Assembly (NCBI RefSeq): GCF_913054185.1
Contig: NZ_CAJXIV010000002.1
Span: 29,505 to 93,504 of the forward strand
DNA length: 64,000 nucleotides
Reading direction: 5' to 3'
Source: an uncultured Shimia sp.
GTDB taxonomy: Bacteria > Pseudomonadota > Alphaproteobacteria > Rhodobacterales > Rhodobacteraceae
The position numbers were made by a program, and so were the translations under genes. The notes under the pieces are model-generated. The model worked only from the letters and a program-made list of their open reading frames with translations. It did not search any database and was not told the DNA's origin. Positions 25,987 to 35,593 of this stretch are shown piece by piece; position 1 is the first letter of the stretch; the number at the start of each line of letters is the position of its first letter.

Positions 25987-27354
25987 TCAGACCGCTTCAG
26001 CCGCCCTTGCGTGATCGCGGTTAGACAGCTCTTCGGCCACCAAGAACGCCAGTTCCAAAGATTGACTGGCGTTCAGTCGTGGGTCGCAGGCTGTGTGGTA
26101 TCGTGCCGAGAGATCCTCTTCGGTCACGGCTCGCACACCACCGGTGCATTCCGTCACGTCTTGACCTGTCATCTCAAAATGCACTCCGCCAGGAATGGTG
26201 CCTTCGGCCTTGTGCACGCCAAAAAACTCACGCACTTCGCGCAGCACACTGTCGAATGGACGGGTTTTGTAGCCCGTTGCCGACTTGATGGTATTGCCGT
26301 GCATTGGGTCACAGGTCCAAAGCACTTTGGCACCTTCTTCCTGAACCGCTTTCACCAAGCGTGGTAGGTGATCGCCGACGTTGCCCGCACCAAAGCGTGC
26401 AATCAGCGTCAAACGACCAGCTTCGTTTTCAGGGTTCAGCTTTTTCATAAGAACCTTAAGGTCTTCGGCTGTTGTGGTTGGACCACATTTTAAGCCAATC
26501 GGGTTCTGCACACCGCGTGCAAACTCAACATGTGCGCCGTCAGGCTGACGAGTGCGGTCGCCAATCCAAATCATGTGACCGGAACCGGCCAACCACTTGC
26601 CGGATGTCGAATCCAAGCGAGTGAGCGCCTCTTCATACTCAAGCAATAGCGACTCGTGACTCGTGTAGAAGTCGACTGTCTGCAGGGAATGCAGACGATC
26701 AGAGGTGACCCCAGCCGCCTTCATGAAATCCAAAGTATCGCTGATACGGTTGGCCATATCACGGTACTTCGTAGCGTTTTCACCCTCTGTGAAGCCAAGT
26801 GTCCATGAGTGCACCTGATGAACATCCGCATAACCACCTGTCGAAAAGGCGCGCAATAAGTTCAACGTTGCGGCTGCTTGAGTATAGGCCTGCAACATCT
26901 TGTTTGGGTTCGGAATTCGAGACTCTGGCGTGAAATCCAATTCGTTGATGATGTCGCCACGGTAGCTTGGCAACTCAATTCCATCAACGGACTCCGTAGG
27001 CGCCGAACGAGGCTTTGCGAATTGACCTGCCATACGGCCAACTTTCACTACAGGCACTTTAGCGCCATAAGTCAGCACCATCGCCATCTGCAACATCACT
27101 TTGAACGTGTCACGGATGCCGTCTGCGCTGAATTGTTCAAAGCTCTCGGCGCAATCGCCACCTTGCAACAAAAAGGCCTCGCCGCGAGAGGCGGCACCAA
27201 GCTGAGCTTTGAGGCGGCGCGCTTCGCCGGCAAAGACCAATGGCGGATAGCTTGCGAGCTTGGCTTCCACAGCCTTCAGCTCAACATCATCCAGATAGTC
27301 AGGCATCTGAATCCGGGGCTTTGTGCGCCAGTCAGATTTTTGCCAGTCAGCCAT
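25987..27354 (-). CDS. aroG: Class II 3-deoxy-7-phosphoheptulonate synthase
   Basis: First enzyme of the shikimate pathway, condensing phosphoenolpyruvate and erythrose 4-phosphate. At 455 residues and with [52 protein letters not shown] and CDPMHGNT it is the plant/mycobacterial class II (AroA-II) type rather than the E. coli AroFGH type. The metal-site cysteine is the one in QGGDCAESF. The start was set at ATG 27354 (MADWQKSDW), the family-typical N-terminus, 21 codons inside the longest open frame. Monocistronic, ending at its own terminator. Confidence 0.95.
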   Translation of the reverse strand: MADWQKSDWRTKPRIQMPDYLDDVELKAVEAKLASYPPLVFAGEARRLKAQLGAASRGEAFLLQGGDCAESFEQFSADGIRDTFKVMLQMAMVLTYGAKVPVVKVGRMAGQFAKPRSAPTESVDGIELPSYRGDIINELDFTPESRIPNPNKMLQAYTQAAATLNLLRAFSTGGYADVHQVHSWTLGFTEGENATKYRDMANRISDTLDFMKAAGVTSDRLHSLQTVDFYTSHESLLLEYEEALTRLDSTSGKWLAGSGHMIWIGDRTRQPDGAHVEFARGVQNPIGLKCGPTTTAEDLKVLMKKLNPENEAGRLTLIARFGAGNVGDHLPRLVKAVQEEGAKVLWTCDPMHGNTIKSATGYKTRPFDSVLREVREFFGVHKAEGTIPGGVHFEMTGQDVTECTGGVRAVTEEDLSARYHTACDPRLNASQSLELAFLVAEELSNRDHARAAEAV

Positions 27355-27516
27355 TGTCTTTACTCCAATTAGACAAGTTAATGAGGCCTTATACAAAAGC
27401 TCTTGTCCCGGCGCCATAGATGAAATATCCGGCCTTGACGCGTTTGGTGAATGTTTCGTTTAATCGGTCAACTCGCCGCAACATAATGTGCGTGCCCCCT
27501 CATGGAAAAGGAAACG

Positions 27517-28518
27517 ATGTCAATGGCTTCGGCACTCGCTTCTGGTCAAATCGACGCGAAATCGCGACGCTTTGTATTTGTACTCTTGGACAAGTTTACC
27601 CTACTGTCCTTTGCATCAGCTATTGATTGCCTACGTCTGGCCAATCGTCATATGGGCAGAGATCATTATTCCTGGATTTTGGTTGGTGAAGGCGGCGACA
27701 CAGTAAGCTGTTCAACAAACACAACTTTTAAGCTTGACGACGATCTAACTGAACTCCGACGAGACGATACCATCGTGCTGTGCGGTGGCACCAGCATTCA
27801 GCAGGCCACAACAAAAAAACTACTCAATTGGCTACGCAGAGAAGCGCGTAAAGGTCCGCCGATCATCGGGCTCTGTACCGCTTCCTTTTGCATGGCCAAG
27901 GCAGGATTGTTGGATGGAAAACGCGCCACAATCCATTGGGAGAATCAGGACAGTTTCGCCGAAGAATTCGATGAGGTGGAGCTGTCAAAGTCAGTATTCA
28001 CCATCGACACCAATCGTATGACCACTGCTGGCGGAACGTCTTCCATTGACCTATTTTTGAAGTTGATCGCGCAAGATCTGGGCGAAGATGTCGCCAATTG
28101 GGTCGCTGACCAACAAATCTACAGCTCGATCCGCACTGACCAAGACACACAACGCCTCTCTGTGCCAACGCGAATTGGGGTGCGCCATCCAAAGCTGTCG
28201 ATGGTCATCCAAATGATGGAAGCAAATATCGAAGAGCCCATAAGTCCATCTTTGCTTGCAAAAGATGTTGGCATGTCGACCCGTCAATTGGAACGGCTGT
28301 TCCGCCGCTATTTGAACCGATCACCCAAACGCTACTACATGGAATTGCGCCTTCAAAAGGCTCGAAACCTGTTGATGCAAACGGATATGAGCGTGATCAA
28401 CGTTGCATTGGCCTGCGGGTTTGCTTCCCCCAGTCACTTCTCCAAATGCTACCGTGCGCACTACGAAACCACGCCCTACCGCGAGCGTGGCAGCCAGAGT
28501 TCCCGCCTCTCTATCTGA
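27517..28518 (+). CDS. GlxA-type transcriptional regulator (DJ-1/PfpI plus AraC HTH)
   Basis: A 333-residue regulator with an N-terminal class I glutamine amidotransferase-like domain (about 20-190; GLCTASFCMAKAGLLDG around the nucleophile-elbow position) and a C-terminal AraC/XylS double helix-turn-helix (about 235-325; LAKDVGMSTRQLERLFRR and ALACGFASPSHFSKCYRAHY). Members such as GbdR, CdhR and ArgR control amine, carnitine and arginine catabolism. ATG 27517 is preferred because of the AAAGGAAA ribosome site; ATG 27502 is the alternative. It is divergent from aroG and convergent on a small gene, so its targets are not evident. Confidence 0.92.
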   Translation: MSMASALASGQIDAKSRRFVFVLLDKFTLLSFASAIDCLRLANRHMGRDHYSWILVGEGGDTVSCSTNTTFKLDDDLTELRRDDTIVLCGGTSIQQATTKKLLNWLRREARKGPPIIGLCTASFCMAKAGLLDGKRATIHWENQDSFAEEFDEVELSKSVFTIDTNRMTTAGGTSSIDLFLKLIAQDLGEDVANWVADQQIYSSIRTDQDTQRLSVPTRIGVRHPKLSMVIQMMEANIEEPISPSLLAKDVGMSTRQLERLFRRYLNRSPKRYYMELRLQKARNLLMQTDMSVINVALACGFASPSHFSKCYRAHYETTPYRERGSQSSRLSI

Positions 28519-28519
28519 T

Positions 28520-28939
28520 TTAGAAGCGGGAAATGAATTTGGAAAACGTCGTGCTGTGCTCAACGTGGATGACCTGCTGTTGAGCGCCTTGAGTATGCAT
28601 CACGAGATAAAGATATAGGTAATCTCCGCCCTCTGTCCAATAGGCCAACATTTCCTGACGGAACCCGCTTTTCAAAGCTTCGGACTGCACAGTTGCCGAC
28701 CCAATAAATGGATCGGGAAACGCATCTGTCAGTGCTGAGTTGTACTCTTGTTTTTCGGCATCGCTCAATATGATGTCAGGCTGGATCATATCCAAAGCCT
28801 CGCCGATCTCCTTGTTCATGACCATTTCATTGAACAGCGCCAAAGCCTGATTGAACTGAGTACGCATGTTGGTCTGCGCGACAAGTACAGTCGTTGTCGC
28901 CACAACCACGGCTGTGGAAAGAAGTAAGTTTCTTATCAT
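28520..28939 (-). CDS. Small secreted or membrane-anchored protein, unknown
   Basis: A 139-residue protein with a hydrophobic N-terminus (MIRNLLLSTAVVVATTTVLVA), which is a signal peptide or an uncleaved anchor. The rest is a compact alpha-rich domain (DMIQPDIILSDAEKQEY and GFRQEMLAYWTEGGDYLYLY). No cysteines and no motif of a known family were recognised. The start was placed at the methionine before the hydrophobic stretch. It follows the PQQ-type dehydrogenase by 43 bp on the same strand and may be its second gene. Confidence 0.55.
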   Translation of the reverse strand: MIRNLLLSTAVVVATTTVLVAQTNMRTQFNQALALFNEMVMNKEIGEALDMIQPDIILSDAEKQEYNSALTDAFPDPFIGSATVQSEALKSGFRQEMLAYWTEGGDYLYLYLVMHTQGAQQQVIHVEHSTTFSKFISRF

Positions 28940-28982
28940 CTGAATTCCGTAGGCAATTGGCACACAATAAATTTTCTGAAAC

Positions 28983-30092
28983 CTAGCCGCTTGGAGCCAT
29001 CCGGTAAAGAGTGCCTTTGTCTTCGGAAAGAAACCAGATCCCACCATGCGGCCCTTCCCGCACATCTCTCACCCGCTTTGTGCTCTTACCCTGTAGTTTT
29101 TCCCGCTCCTTCAATGGTGAACCTGACAAACGACTAACGTAGTCAGACTTCAGGCTCCCAACAAAGAAATGTCCTTTCCATTGAGGCCAGAGCTTGCCGG
29201 AATAGACCATCAAGCCAGACGGCGCGATGGACGGGTCCCAATAGAACTTCGGTTGTTGCATACCTGCTTTTGAAGTACCTTCGCCGATCTTGAAGCCTGA
29301 GTAATGCGTCCCATATGAAATCACCGGCCACCCGTAGTTTGCTCCTTTACGAATGAGATTAAGTTCGTCACCTCCCTTTGCACCATGCTCGACAGCCCAT
29401 AAACGGCCTGATAAATCAAGTGCCAAACCTTGCGGATTGCGGTGTCCGTAACTCCAAATTTCCTTTTGTGCACTGTTTGTCGCCAGAAACGGGTTGTTAG
29501 ACAGGACGGCTCCTCCGGACGATAACCTCACAATAGTTCCTTCATGGCGCGCGAGGTTTTGGGCTGCTGAACGGTCTCCACGCTCTCCAATCGTCACATA
29601 CAAAGACCCGTCTTTCGCGTGGACAATGCGGCTGCCAAAATGACGCCCGCCGGAGCTTCCTTCGGACATCTCAAATATCTTCCTTTGATTTGTCAGAGTC
29701 TTCCTGTCCTCTGACAAACGCGCTCGCATCACCGCAGTGCCCGAGCCGCCTTTTTGCTTGGTGACATAAGAAAGAAACACGGTTCGTGACTGAACAAAGT
29801 CGTTTGCTACAATGATGTCGAGCAACCCACCCTGCCCCTGCACGTGAATCGCTGGCAGACCTTTGACGGTGGACCGCTTTCCGCTAGCGGTAACATGAAG
29901 AAGCTTTCCTCGCTTTTCAGTGATCAGAAGCTCGCCATCCGGTAGAAATGCAAAAGCCCAAGGCCCTTTCAGGCTCTCTACAACTGCTGAGATATGCACC
30001 TTACCTTGGGATGTTTCGAGTTCAGATGCCACGCTGGAACATGGCAAGGATACCAGTAATAACAAAGCGATAGCCTGAATAATAGAACGCAT
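28983..30092 (-). CDS. PQQ-dependent sugar (aldose/sorbosone) dehydrogenase, soluble type
   Basis: Six-bladed beta-propeller protein of the soluble glucose dehydrogenase/YliI family, 369 residues with a signal peptide (residues 1-22). Family blocks are PWAFAFLPDGELLITEKRGK, GQGGLLDIIV, GGRHFGSRIV, GHRNPQGLAL (the catalytic-base region, GHRNPQ), EHGAKGGDELN and PSGLMVYSG. Members oxidise aldoses in the periplasm with PQQ bound in the central funnel. No pqq biosynthesis genes are in the window. It is divergent from the branched-chain transporter operon. Confidence 0.92.
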   Translation of the reverse strand: MRSIIQAIALLLLVSLPCSSVASELETSQGKVHISAVVESLKGPWAFAFLPDGELLITEKRGKLLHVTASGKRSTVKGLPAIHVQGQGGLLDIIVANDFVQSRTVFLSYVTKQKGGSGTAVMRARLSEDRKTLTNQRKIFEMSEGSSGGRHFGSRIVHAKDGSLYVTIGERGDRSAAQNLARHEGTIVRLSSGGAVLSNNPFLATNSAQKEIWSYGHRNPQGLALDLSGRLWAVEHGAKGGDELNLIRKGANYGWPVISYGTHYSGFKIGEGTSKAGMQQPKFYWDPSIAPSGLMVYSGKLWPQWKGHFFVGSLKSDYVSRLSGSPLKEREKLQGKSTKRVRDVREGPHGGIWFLSEDKGTLYRMAPSG

Positions 30093-30251
30093 TTTGACCC
30101 ATCCATAAATTGCGAACGATCCCGAACTTACCTTGGCTTATCCCATTCCAAAGTGATGATCAAAAATCAGTCATCGACCTCTTTTCTTTTGAAATCTCCC
30201 CGCATAGGCTCAGCCACGGAACAAGAAAAAAACCAATAGGGAGTTTCCAAA

Positions 30252-31439
30252 ATGAAAAAGCTGCTCTTGGCATCCGCCGCTGGCGCATTGTTGGCTGGCG
30301 CCGCATCCGCAGAAGAAATCAAGCTGGGTGTGATCCTCGGCTTCACCGGTCCAATCGAATCTCTGACACCGTCCATGGCTGACGGTGCAGAGCTGGCGAT
30401 GAAAGAAGTCTCTGACAGCGGTAAGCTGCTTGGTGGTTCCACTGTAGCTTCGGTCCGTGCTGACTCTACATGTGTTGACGCCGCTGCTGCTTCCGCAGCC
30501 GCAGAGCGTTTGATCACGTCGGAAGGCGTGAAAGGTATCATGGGCGCAGATTGCTCCGGTGTGACTGGCGCAATTCTGAACAACGTCGCCGTAGCCAACG
30601 GTGTTGTGATGGTTTCCCCATCCGCAACGTCTCCCGGTCTGAGCCACGCCAACAACGAAGACAATGGCCTGTTCTTCCGCACAGCACCGTCTGATGCCCG
30701 TCAAGGTGTTGTGATGACTGAAGTGCTGATGGAAGAAGGCATCAAAGAAGTTGCCGTGACCTACACTAACAACGACTACGGCAAAGGTCTGGCAGACAGT
30801 TTCCAAGCAGCGTTTGAAGCGGCTGGCGGTTCTGTCACCATCAACGCGGCACACGAAGATGGCAAGGCGGACTACTCCGCTGAAGTTGGCGCTTTGGCCT
30901 CTGCTGGCGGTGATCGTCTGGTCGTAGCAGGTTACGTTGACCAAGGTGGTTCCGGTATTGTCCGCGCGGCAATCGACACCGGCGCGTTTGACACCTTCCA
31001 CTTCCCGGATGGCATGATCTCGGCAAAGTTGCAGGAAAACTTCGGCGATGAAATCGAAGGCTCCACCGGTCAGCACCCAGGCACAGACAGCCCTGGCGCG
31101 ACGAAATTTTCTGAGCTGGTTGGTGATTCCTTTGACGCAACCTCGCCTTTCACACCTGAAAGCTATGACGCGGCGGCTCTGATCCTTTTGGCAATGCAGG
31201 CAGCTGGCTCCAGCGATCCTGCTGCATACAAAGAGAAAATCATGGATGTGGCCAACGCTCCCGGTGAGCAAATCTTCCCTGGCGAGTTGGGCAAAGCGCT
31301 CGATATCCTCGCGGGTGGTGGTGACATTGACTACGTTGGCGCAACCGCGGTTGAGCTGATTGGTTCCGGTGAGTCGGCCGGTAACTACCGCCAGATTGTT
31401 ATCGACGGTGGCAAGATCGAAACCGCTAAGTACCGCTAA
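30252..31439 (+). CDS. livK: Branched-chain amino acid/amide ABC transporter substrate-binding protein
   Basis: Periplasmic binding protein of the LivJ/LivK (type I, Leu-Ile-Val) fold, 395 residues, with a signal peptide ending ASA at about 21. Landmarks are IKLGVILGFTGPIESL at the start of the mature chain, GADCSGVTGAILNNVA, and AVTYTNNDYGKGLADSF in the hinge region. It opens the five-gene transport unit at 30.2-35.6 kb and is followed by a strong terminator, which should keep binding-protein levels higher than those of the membrane subunits. Substrate is not decidable: branched-chain amino acids, amides or urea are all served by this family. The ribosome site is AGGGAG. Confidence 0.92.
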   Translation: MKKLLLASAAGALLAGAASAEEIKLGVILGFTGPIESLTPSMADGAELAMKEVSDSGKLLGGSTVASVRADSTCVDAAAASAAAERLITSEGVKGIMGADCSGVTGAILNNVAVANGVVMVSPSATSPGLSHANNEDNGLFFRTAPSDARQGVVMTEVLMEEGIKEVAVTYTNNDYGKGLADSFQAAFEAAGGSVTINAAHEDGKADYSAEVGALASAGGDRLVVAGYVDQGGSGIVRAAIDTGAFDTFHFPDGMISAKLQENFGDEIEGSTGQHPGTDSPGATKFSELVGDSFDATSPFTPESYDAAALILLAMQAAGSSDPAAYKEKIMDVANAPGEQIFPGELGKALDILAGGGDIDYVGATAVELIGSGESAGNYRQIVIDGGKIETAKYR

Positions 31440-31460
31440 TCACTTGTTGATTTGAGACCC

Positions 31461-31490
31461 AAAACAGCCCGGCTTGTCCGGGCTGTTTTT
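31461..31490 (+). terminator. Intercistronic terminator after the binding-protein gene
   Basis: AAAACAGCCCGG and CCGGGCTGTTTT form a perfect 12-bp stem with a 5-base loop, ending in T5. It sits inside the operon between livK and livG and probably allows partial read-through. Confidence 0.85.
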
Positions 31491-31533
31491 CAATATATAA
31501 GGCGCGGCACGAACTGCGCATGGGGGAAATGCT

Positions 31534-32316
31534 ATGATCGTCGTAGAAGACGTTCACAAACATTTTGGGGGGTTTCGCGCTGTAGACGGGGCGAACCTGA
31601 AGATCGAACCGGGATCCATCACCGGACTTATCGGGCCAAACGGCGCCGGAAAAACCACTCTTTTCAATGTGATCGCTGGAGTTCTACAACCGACTTCCGG
31701 ACGCGTGACCATGGACGGAGAGGACATCACTGGCCTGCCACCACACGAACTCTTTCACAAAGGGTTGTTGCGGACGTTTCAGATCGCGCATGAGTTCAGC
31801 TCGATGAGCTGTCGTGAGAACCTGATGATGGTGCCGGGAGCGCAGTCAGGAGAGGCTCTTTGGAACACGTGGTTTGGCCGCAAACGGATTGCGGACGAAG
31901 AGCGGGCGTTGCGGGCAAAAGCCGACGAAGTGCTTGAATTCCTTACAGTTGAGCACCTTGCCGACCATAAAGCAGGGCAAGTCTCTGGGGGCCAAAAGAA
32001 ACTTCTGGAACTTGGTCGCACCATGATGGTGGACGCAAAAATTGTGTTCCTTGATGAGGTTGGCGCGGGTGTGAACCGCACACTGCTGAACACCATTGGC
32101 GATGCGATTATCCGTCTGAATAAAGAGCGAAATTACACATTTGTTGTGATCGAACACGACATGGATTTTATTGGTCGCCTATGTGATCCGGTGATCTGTA
32201 TGGCCGAAGGAAAAGTGCTCGCAGAAGGCACTTTGGACGAGATCAAAGCCAACGAACAGGTGATCGAGGCCTACCTCGGCACCGGGCTCAAAAACAAGGA
32301 ACAGCTGAACGCTTAA
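31534..32316 (+). CDS. livG: Branched-chain amino acid ABC transporter ATPase, LivG type
   Basis: Cytoplasmic ATPase, 260 residues. Walker A is GPNGAGKTT (near 35-43), the signature is VSGGQKKLLELGRTMM, and Walker B is IVFLDEVGAGV, which deviates from the usual DEPxAGL in having DEVGAGV. The H-loop is in FVVIEHDMDFI. It is the LivG partner of the LivF ATPase at 32415. The start has a GGGGGAAA ribosome site, 43 bp after the terminator following livK. A dispersed repeat lies between this gene and livF. Confidence 0.92.
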   Translation: MIVVEDVHKHFGGFRAVDGANLKIEPGSITGLIGPNGAGKTTLFNVIAGVLQPTSGRVTMDGEDITGLPPHELFHKGLLRTFQIAHEFSSMSCRENLMMVPGAQSGEALWNTWFGRKRIADEERALRAKADEVLEFLTVEHLADHKAGQVSGGQKKLLELGRTMMVDAKIVFLDEVGAGVNRTLLNTIGDAIIRLNKERNYTFVVIEHDMDFIGRLCDPVICMAEGKVLAEGTLDEIKANEQVIEAYLGTGLKNKEQLNA

Positions 32317-32329
32317 AAGCCAATTTTGC

Positions 32330-32373
32330 ACGTCGGTATTGCGTCTGTATCGCGACTGTTTTGCGGAGGTGCA
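32330..32373. repeat. Dispersed 44-bp repeat, copy B
   Basis: The reverse complement of copy A at 21937-21980, differing at one base (T/A at position 34 of copy A). It is inserted in the 98-bp gap between livG and livF, inside an operon, and would be carried in the mRNA. Confidence 0.85.
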
Positions 32374-32414
32374 TAAATGGCCCAAAATAAGCGGATTCAG
32401 GGGGAGAAAATCGG

Positions 32415-33242
32415 ATGACGGGGAACCCGTATCAGGACGATCGCGGCAACAAAGACGCCACGATTGCCAACCCCAAAGGCGGAAGCGACATGTCGCCCGC
32501 CATGGGGACCGAAAAAGAAATGAACACAACGGACGCGTTTTTGGTCGGCGACAGCATGACCGGCGGCTATGGCAAAGACGGGCCGGACATTTTGCACGAC
32601 TGCACAATTGCCGTGAACCCGGGTGAGATTGCGGTGATTGTCGGCCCAAACGGCGCAGGCAAATCAACCGGCATGAAAGCGGTTTTTGGCATGTTGAACC
32701 TGCGCCAAGGCTCTGTTCGGCTTGATGGCGAAGACATCACAAGCCTGTCGCCACAGGACCGTGTTGCCAAGGGCATGGGGTTTGTGCCGCAGACGAACAA
32801 CATTTTTACGTCGATGACGGTGGAAGAAAACCTTGAGATGGGGGCCTTCATTCGCAAAGACGACTTTCTCGATACAATGGAACAGGTCTATGGCCTCTTC
32901 CCTATCTTGAAAGACAAACGCAACCAGCCCGCCGGCGAGTTGTCTGGTGGTCAGCGACAACAAGTGGCCGTCGGCCGCGCGTTGATGACCCAGCCAAAAG
33001 TTCTGATGTTGGATGAGCCGACTGCAGGTGTGTCACCCATCGTGATGGACGAGCTGTTTGACCGGATTATCGAGGTTAGCCGCACCGGCATCCCAATCCT
33101 GATGGTCGAGCAAAACGCCCGTCAGGCGTTGGAAATTGCTGACAAAGGCTATGTGCTTGTTCAAGGCCGCAATGCCTTTACCGGCACCGGCAAAGATCTT
33201 CTCGCGGATGAAGAAGTCCGCAAATCGTTCTTGGGGGGCTGA
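32415..33242 (+). CDS. livF: Branched-chain amino acid ABC transporter ATPase, LivF type
   Basis: Second ATPase of the transporter, 275 residues. Walker A is GPNGAGKST (near 76-84), the signature is LSGGQRQQVAVGRALM, Walker B is VLMLDEPTAGVSP, and the H-loop equivalent is ILMVEQNARQAL, where glutamine replaces histidine as usual in LivF. The first ~40 residues are a hydrophilic extension absent from the E. coli protein. The start ATG 32415 has a GGGGGAG site; Met36 (MNTTDAF) is the alternative. It ends 5 bp before livH. Confidence 0.93.
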   Translation: MTGNPYQDDRGNKDATIANPKGGSDMSPAMGTEKEMNTTDAFLVGDSMTGGYGKDGPDILHDCTIAVNPGEIAVIVGPNGAGKSTGMKAVFGMLNLRQGSVRLDGEDITSLSPQDRVAKGMGFVPQTNNIFTSMTVEENLEMGAFIRKDDFLDTMEQVYGLFPILKDKRNQPAGELSGGQRQQVAVGRALMTQPKVLMLDEPTAGVSPIVMDELFDRIIEVSRTGIPILMVEQNARQALEIADKGYVLVQGRNAFTGTGKDLLADEEVRKSFLGG

Positions 33243-33247
33243 GGCAC

Positions 33248-34258
33248 ATGGACTTACTCAACGCCCTTGTGGCGCTTTCTAACTTTGTCATTATCCCCGC
33301 GATTGCCTATGGCAGCCAGCTCGCCCTTGGCGCGCTCGGGGTTACACTGATTTACGGGATCCTGCGGTTTAGCAACTTTGCCCATGGCGACACCATGGCT
33401 TTTGGCGCGATGCTGGCTGTGTTGATCACTTGGCTGTTGCAATCGATGGGCGTGAGCTTTGGCCCACTGCCAACCGCGCTGCTTGCCTTGCCCTTTGCGA
33501 TTTTGGGCACAATGGCGCTGGTACTGCTCACGGATCGTGTGGTGTATCGGTTCTACCGTGAACAAAAAGCAAAACCGGTGATCCTTGTGATTGTATCGAT
33601 GGGCGTGATGTTCATCATGAACGGTTTGGTACGTTTCATCATTGGGCCAAATGATCAGCGGTTCTCCGATGGCGAACGCTTCATCATCTCAGTGCGCGAG
33701 TTCAAAGCATTGACCGGCCTTAAAGAAGGTCTGGCAATCAAAACCACGCAAGGCATCACCGTTGTGGTGGCTGTGATCTGTGTGGCGTTGCTGTTTTGGT
33801 TTCTAAACCGCACCCGCACCGGTAAGTCGATGCGTGCCTATTCAGACAACGAAGATTTGGCACTGCTGTCCGGGATCAACCCGGAACGTGTGGTGATGTA
33901 CACGTGGCTGATCGTGGCAGCGCTGGCGACGACCGCTGGCGTGCTTTACGGCCTGGATAAATCGTTCAAACCCTTTGTCTACTTCCAGCTTTTGTTGCCG
34001 ATTTTTGCAGCCGCAATTGTTGGTGGCCTTGGTAGCCCGTTGGGTGCCATTGCCGGGGGATTTGTGATTGCGTTTAGCGAAGTCACCATCACCTACGCCT
34101 GGAAGAAAGTGCTGAAATACGCGATGCCAGAAAGCCTTGAGCCGTCCAGCCTCGTGCAGCTTCTCAGCACAGACTATAAATTTGCCGTCAGCTTTGTGAT
34201 CCTGATTGTGGTCCTGCTGTTTAAGCCAACCGGCCTGTTCAAGGGGAACTCGGTATGA
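33248..34258 (+). CDS. livH: Branched-chain amino acid ABC transporter permease, LivH type
   Basis: Inner-membrane permease of 336 residues with about eight helices. The family segments are SQLALGALGVTLIYGILRFSNFAHGD at the N-terminus and LLPIFAAAIVGGLGSPLGAIAGG near residues 245-275, where LivH proteins contact the ATPase (EAA-like loop). It overlaps livM by 4 bp. Like other members of this group it has a longer first half than E. coli LivH. Confidence 0.93.
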   Translation: MDLLNALVALSNFVIIPAIAYGSQLALGALGVTLIYGILRFSNFAHGDTMAFGAMLAVLITWLLQSMGVSFGPLPTALLALPFAILGTMALVLLTDRVVYRFYREQKAKPVILVIVSMGVMFIMNGLVRFIIGPNDQRFSDGERFIISVREFKALTGLKEGLAIKTTQGITVVVAVICVALLFWFLNRTRTGKSMRAYSDNEDLALLSGINPERVVMYTWLIVAALATTAGVLYGLDKSFKPFVYFQLLLPIFAAAIVGGLGSPLGAIAGGFVIAFSEVTITYAWKKVLKYAMPESLEPSSLVQLLSTDYKFAVSFVILIVVLLFKPTGLFKGNSV

Positions 34259-35559
34259 GCGAGACAACAAGAGCTACCGCACTTTTTGCGGCTGTCTTTG
34301 CAATGATTGCATTGACCGGGTTTATGCAGAGCTGGAACGTGGCACTGCTTATTCTCAACATGGGACTGATCTCCGCCATCATGTCACTCGGCGTGAACTT
34401 GCAATGGGGATTTGCTGGCCTGTTTAACGTTGGTGTTATGGGCTTTGTCGCGCTTGGCGGACTGGCTGTGGTGCTGACCTCGGCTGCGCCCGTGGAAGGC
34501 GCGTGGAGCGCGGGTGGCTGGCGAATTGTGATTGCCATGCTGGCGGGCGCAGGCACCATTGTCGGCACTGTGATGGTGCGCCAACGGATGGCCAAAGGCC
34601 GTGCGCGCACCATTGCGACAATTGCCATTCTCGCGATCGGATTCTTTGTCTACCGTGCGATTTTTGATCCGGCAGTGGGCGCAGTTGAAGCGATCAATCC
34701 GGCACTGCAGGGCAACCTTGGCGGCTTGAACCTTCCGGTTCTCGTGGCCTGGCCAATGGGTGGATTGCTGGCTGCGGGTGTGGCCTGGTTGATTGGCAAA
34801 ACCGCGCTTGGTTTGCGGTCTGATTATCTTGCCATTGCGACACTTGGCATTGCAGAGATCATCGTCGCGGTGATGAAAAACGAAGACTGGCTGGCGCGCG
34901 GTGTGAAAAACATGGTGGGTCTGGACCGTCCGGTGCCGTATGAGATCGATTTGCAAAACACGTCGAGCTTTGTGAACCGCGCGGAGGGGCTTGGGCTTGA
35001 TCCAGCAACCGCCTCGTCACTGTTTGTGAAGCTCAACTACTCGATCCTGTTCTCTGTGGTTCTGGTGATCATCTTTGTGATGGCGCAATTAGCATTGAAA
35101 AGCCCGTGGGGCCGGATGATGCGGGCGATCCGTGACAACGAAGTGGCTGCGGAAGCCATGGGCAAAGATGTGACCAACCGCCATTTGCAGATCTTTGTGC
35201 TTGGCTCCGCAGTTTGTGGCATTGCAGGTGCGATGATGACCACGTTGGATGGCCAGCTGACACCGGGCACCTACCAGCCATTGCGCTACACCTTCCTGAT
35301 CTGGGTGATGGTGATTGTTGGCGGGTCCGGCAACAACCTTGGCGCGGTGCTTGGTGGGTTCCTGATCTGGTTCCTTTGGGTTCAGGTTGAGCCTATGGGA
35401 CTGTGGTTGATGGAAATGATCACCGCAGGCATGCCAGAAGGAAGTGGATTGAAGAAACACCTTATCGACAGCGCGGCACATATGCGATTGTTGACCATGG
35501 GGGTGATCCTACTGTTGGTACTGAGGTTTAGTCCGCGCGGCTTGATCCCAGAGAAATAA
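34255..35559 (+). CDS. livM: Branched-chain amino acid ABC transporter permease, LivM type
   Basis: Second permease of the transporter, 434 residues, with about ten helices. The LivM landmarks are SLGVNLQWGFAGLFNVGVMGFVALG near the N-terminus, LRSDYLAIATLGIAEI, and SPWGRMMRAIRDNEVAAEAMGKDV, which is the cytoplasmic loop for the ATPase. The start overlaps the livH stop (ATGA), and a terminator follows 6 bp after the stop, closing the operon. Confidence 0.92.
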   Translation: MSETTRATALFAAVFAMIALTGFMQSWNVALLILNMGLISAIMSLGVNLQWGFAGLFNVGVMGFVALGGLAVVLTSAAPVEGAWSAGGWRIVIAMLAGAGTIVGTVMVRQRMAKGRARTIATIAILAIGFFVYRAIFDPAVGAVEAINPALQGNLGGLNLPVLVAWPMGGLLAAGVAWLIGKTALGLRSDYLAIATLGIAEIIVAVMKNEDWLARGVKNMVGLDRPVPYEIDLQNTSSFVNRAEGLGLDPATASSLFVKLNYSILFSVVLVIIFVMAQLALKSPWGRMMRAIRDNEVAAEAMGKDVTNRHLQIFVLGSAVCGIAGAMMTTLDGQLTPGTYQPLRYTFLIWVMVIVGGSGNNLGAVLGGFLIWFLWVQVEPMGLWLMEMITAGMPEGSGLKKHLIDSAAHMRLLTMGVILLLVLRFSPRGLIPEK

Positions 35560-35565
35560 GAAATT

Positions 35566-35592
35566 CGGGCGCCTTTTCAGGCGCCCGTTTTT
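35566..35592 (+). terminator. Terminator of the branched-chain transporter operon
   Basis: CGGGCGCC and GGCGCCCG form an 8-bp stem with a 6-base loop, followed by TTTTT. It lies between livM and the convergent GYD gene. Confidence 0.8.
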
Positions 35593-35593
35593 A

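Noticed and set aside
30210..31271. A 353-codon minus-strand frame over livK
   Set aside because: Shadow of a conserved binding-protein gene; the translated residues are low in recognisable pattern.
32339..32626. A short plus-strand frame starting inside the dispersed repeat
   Set aside because: It is out of frame with livF and is formed partly by the repeat; the arginine-rich product is typical of a wrong frame.
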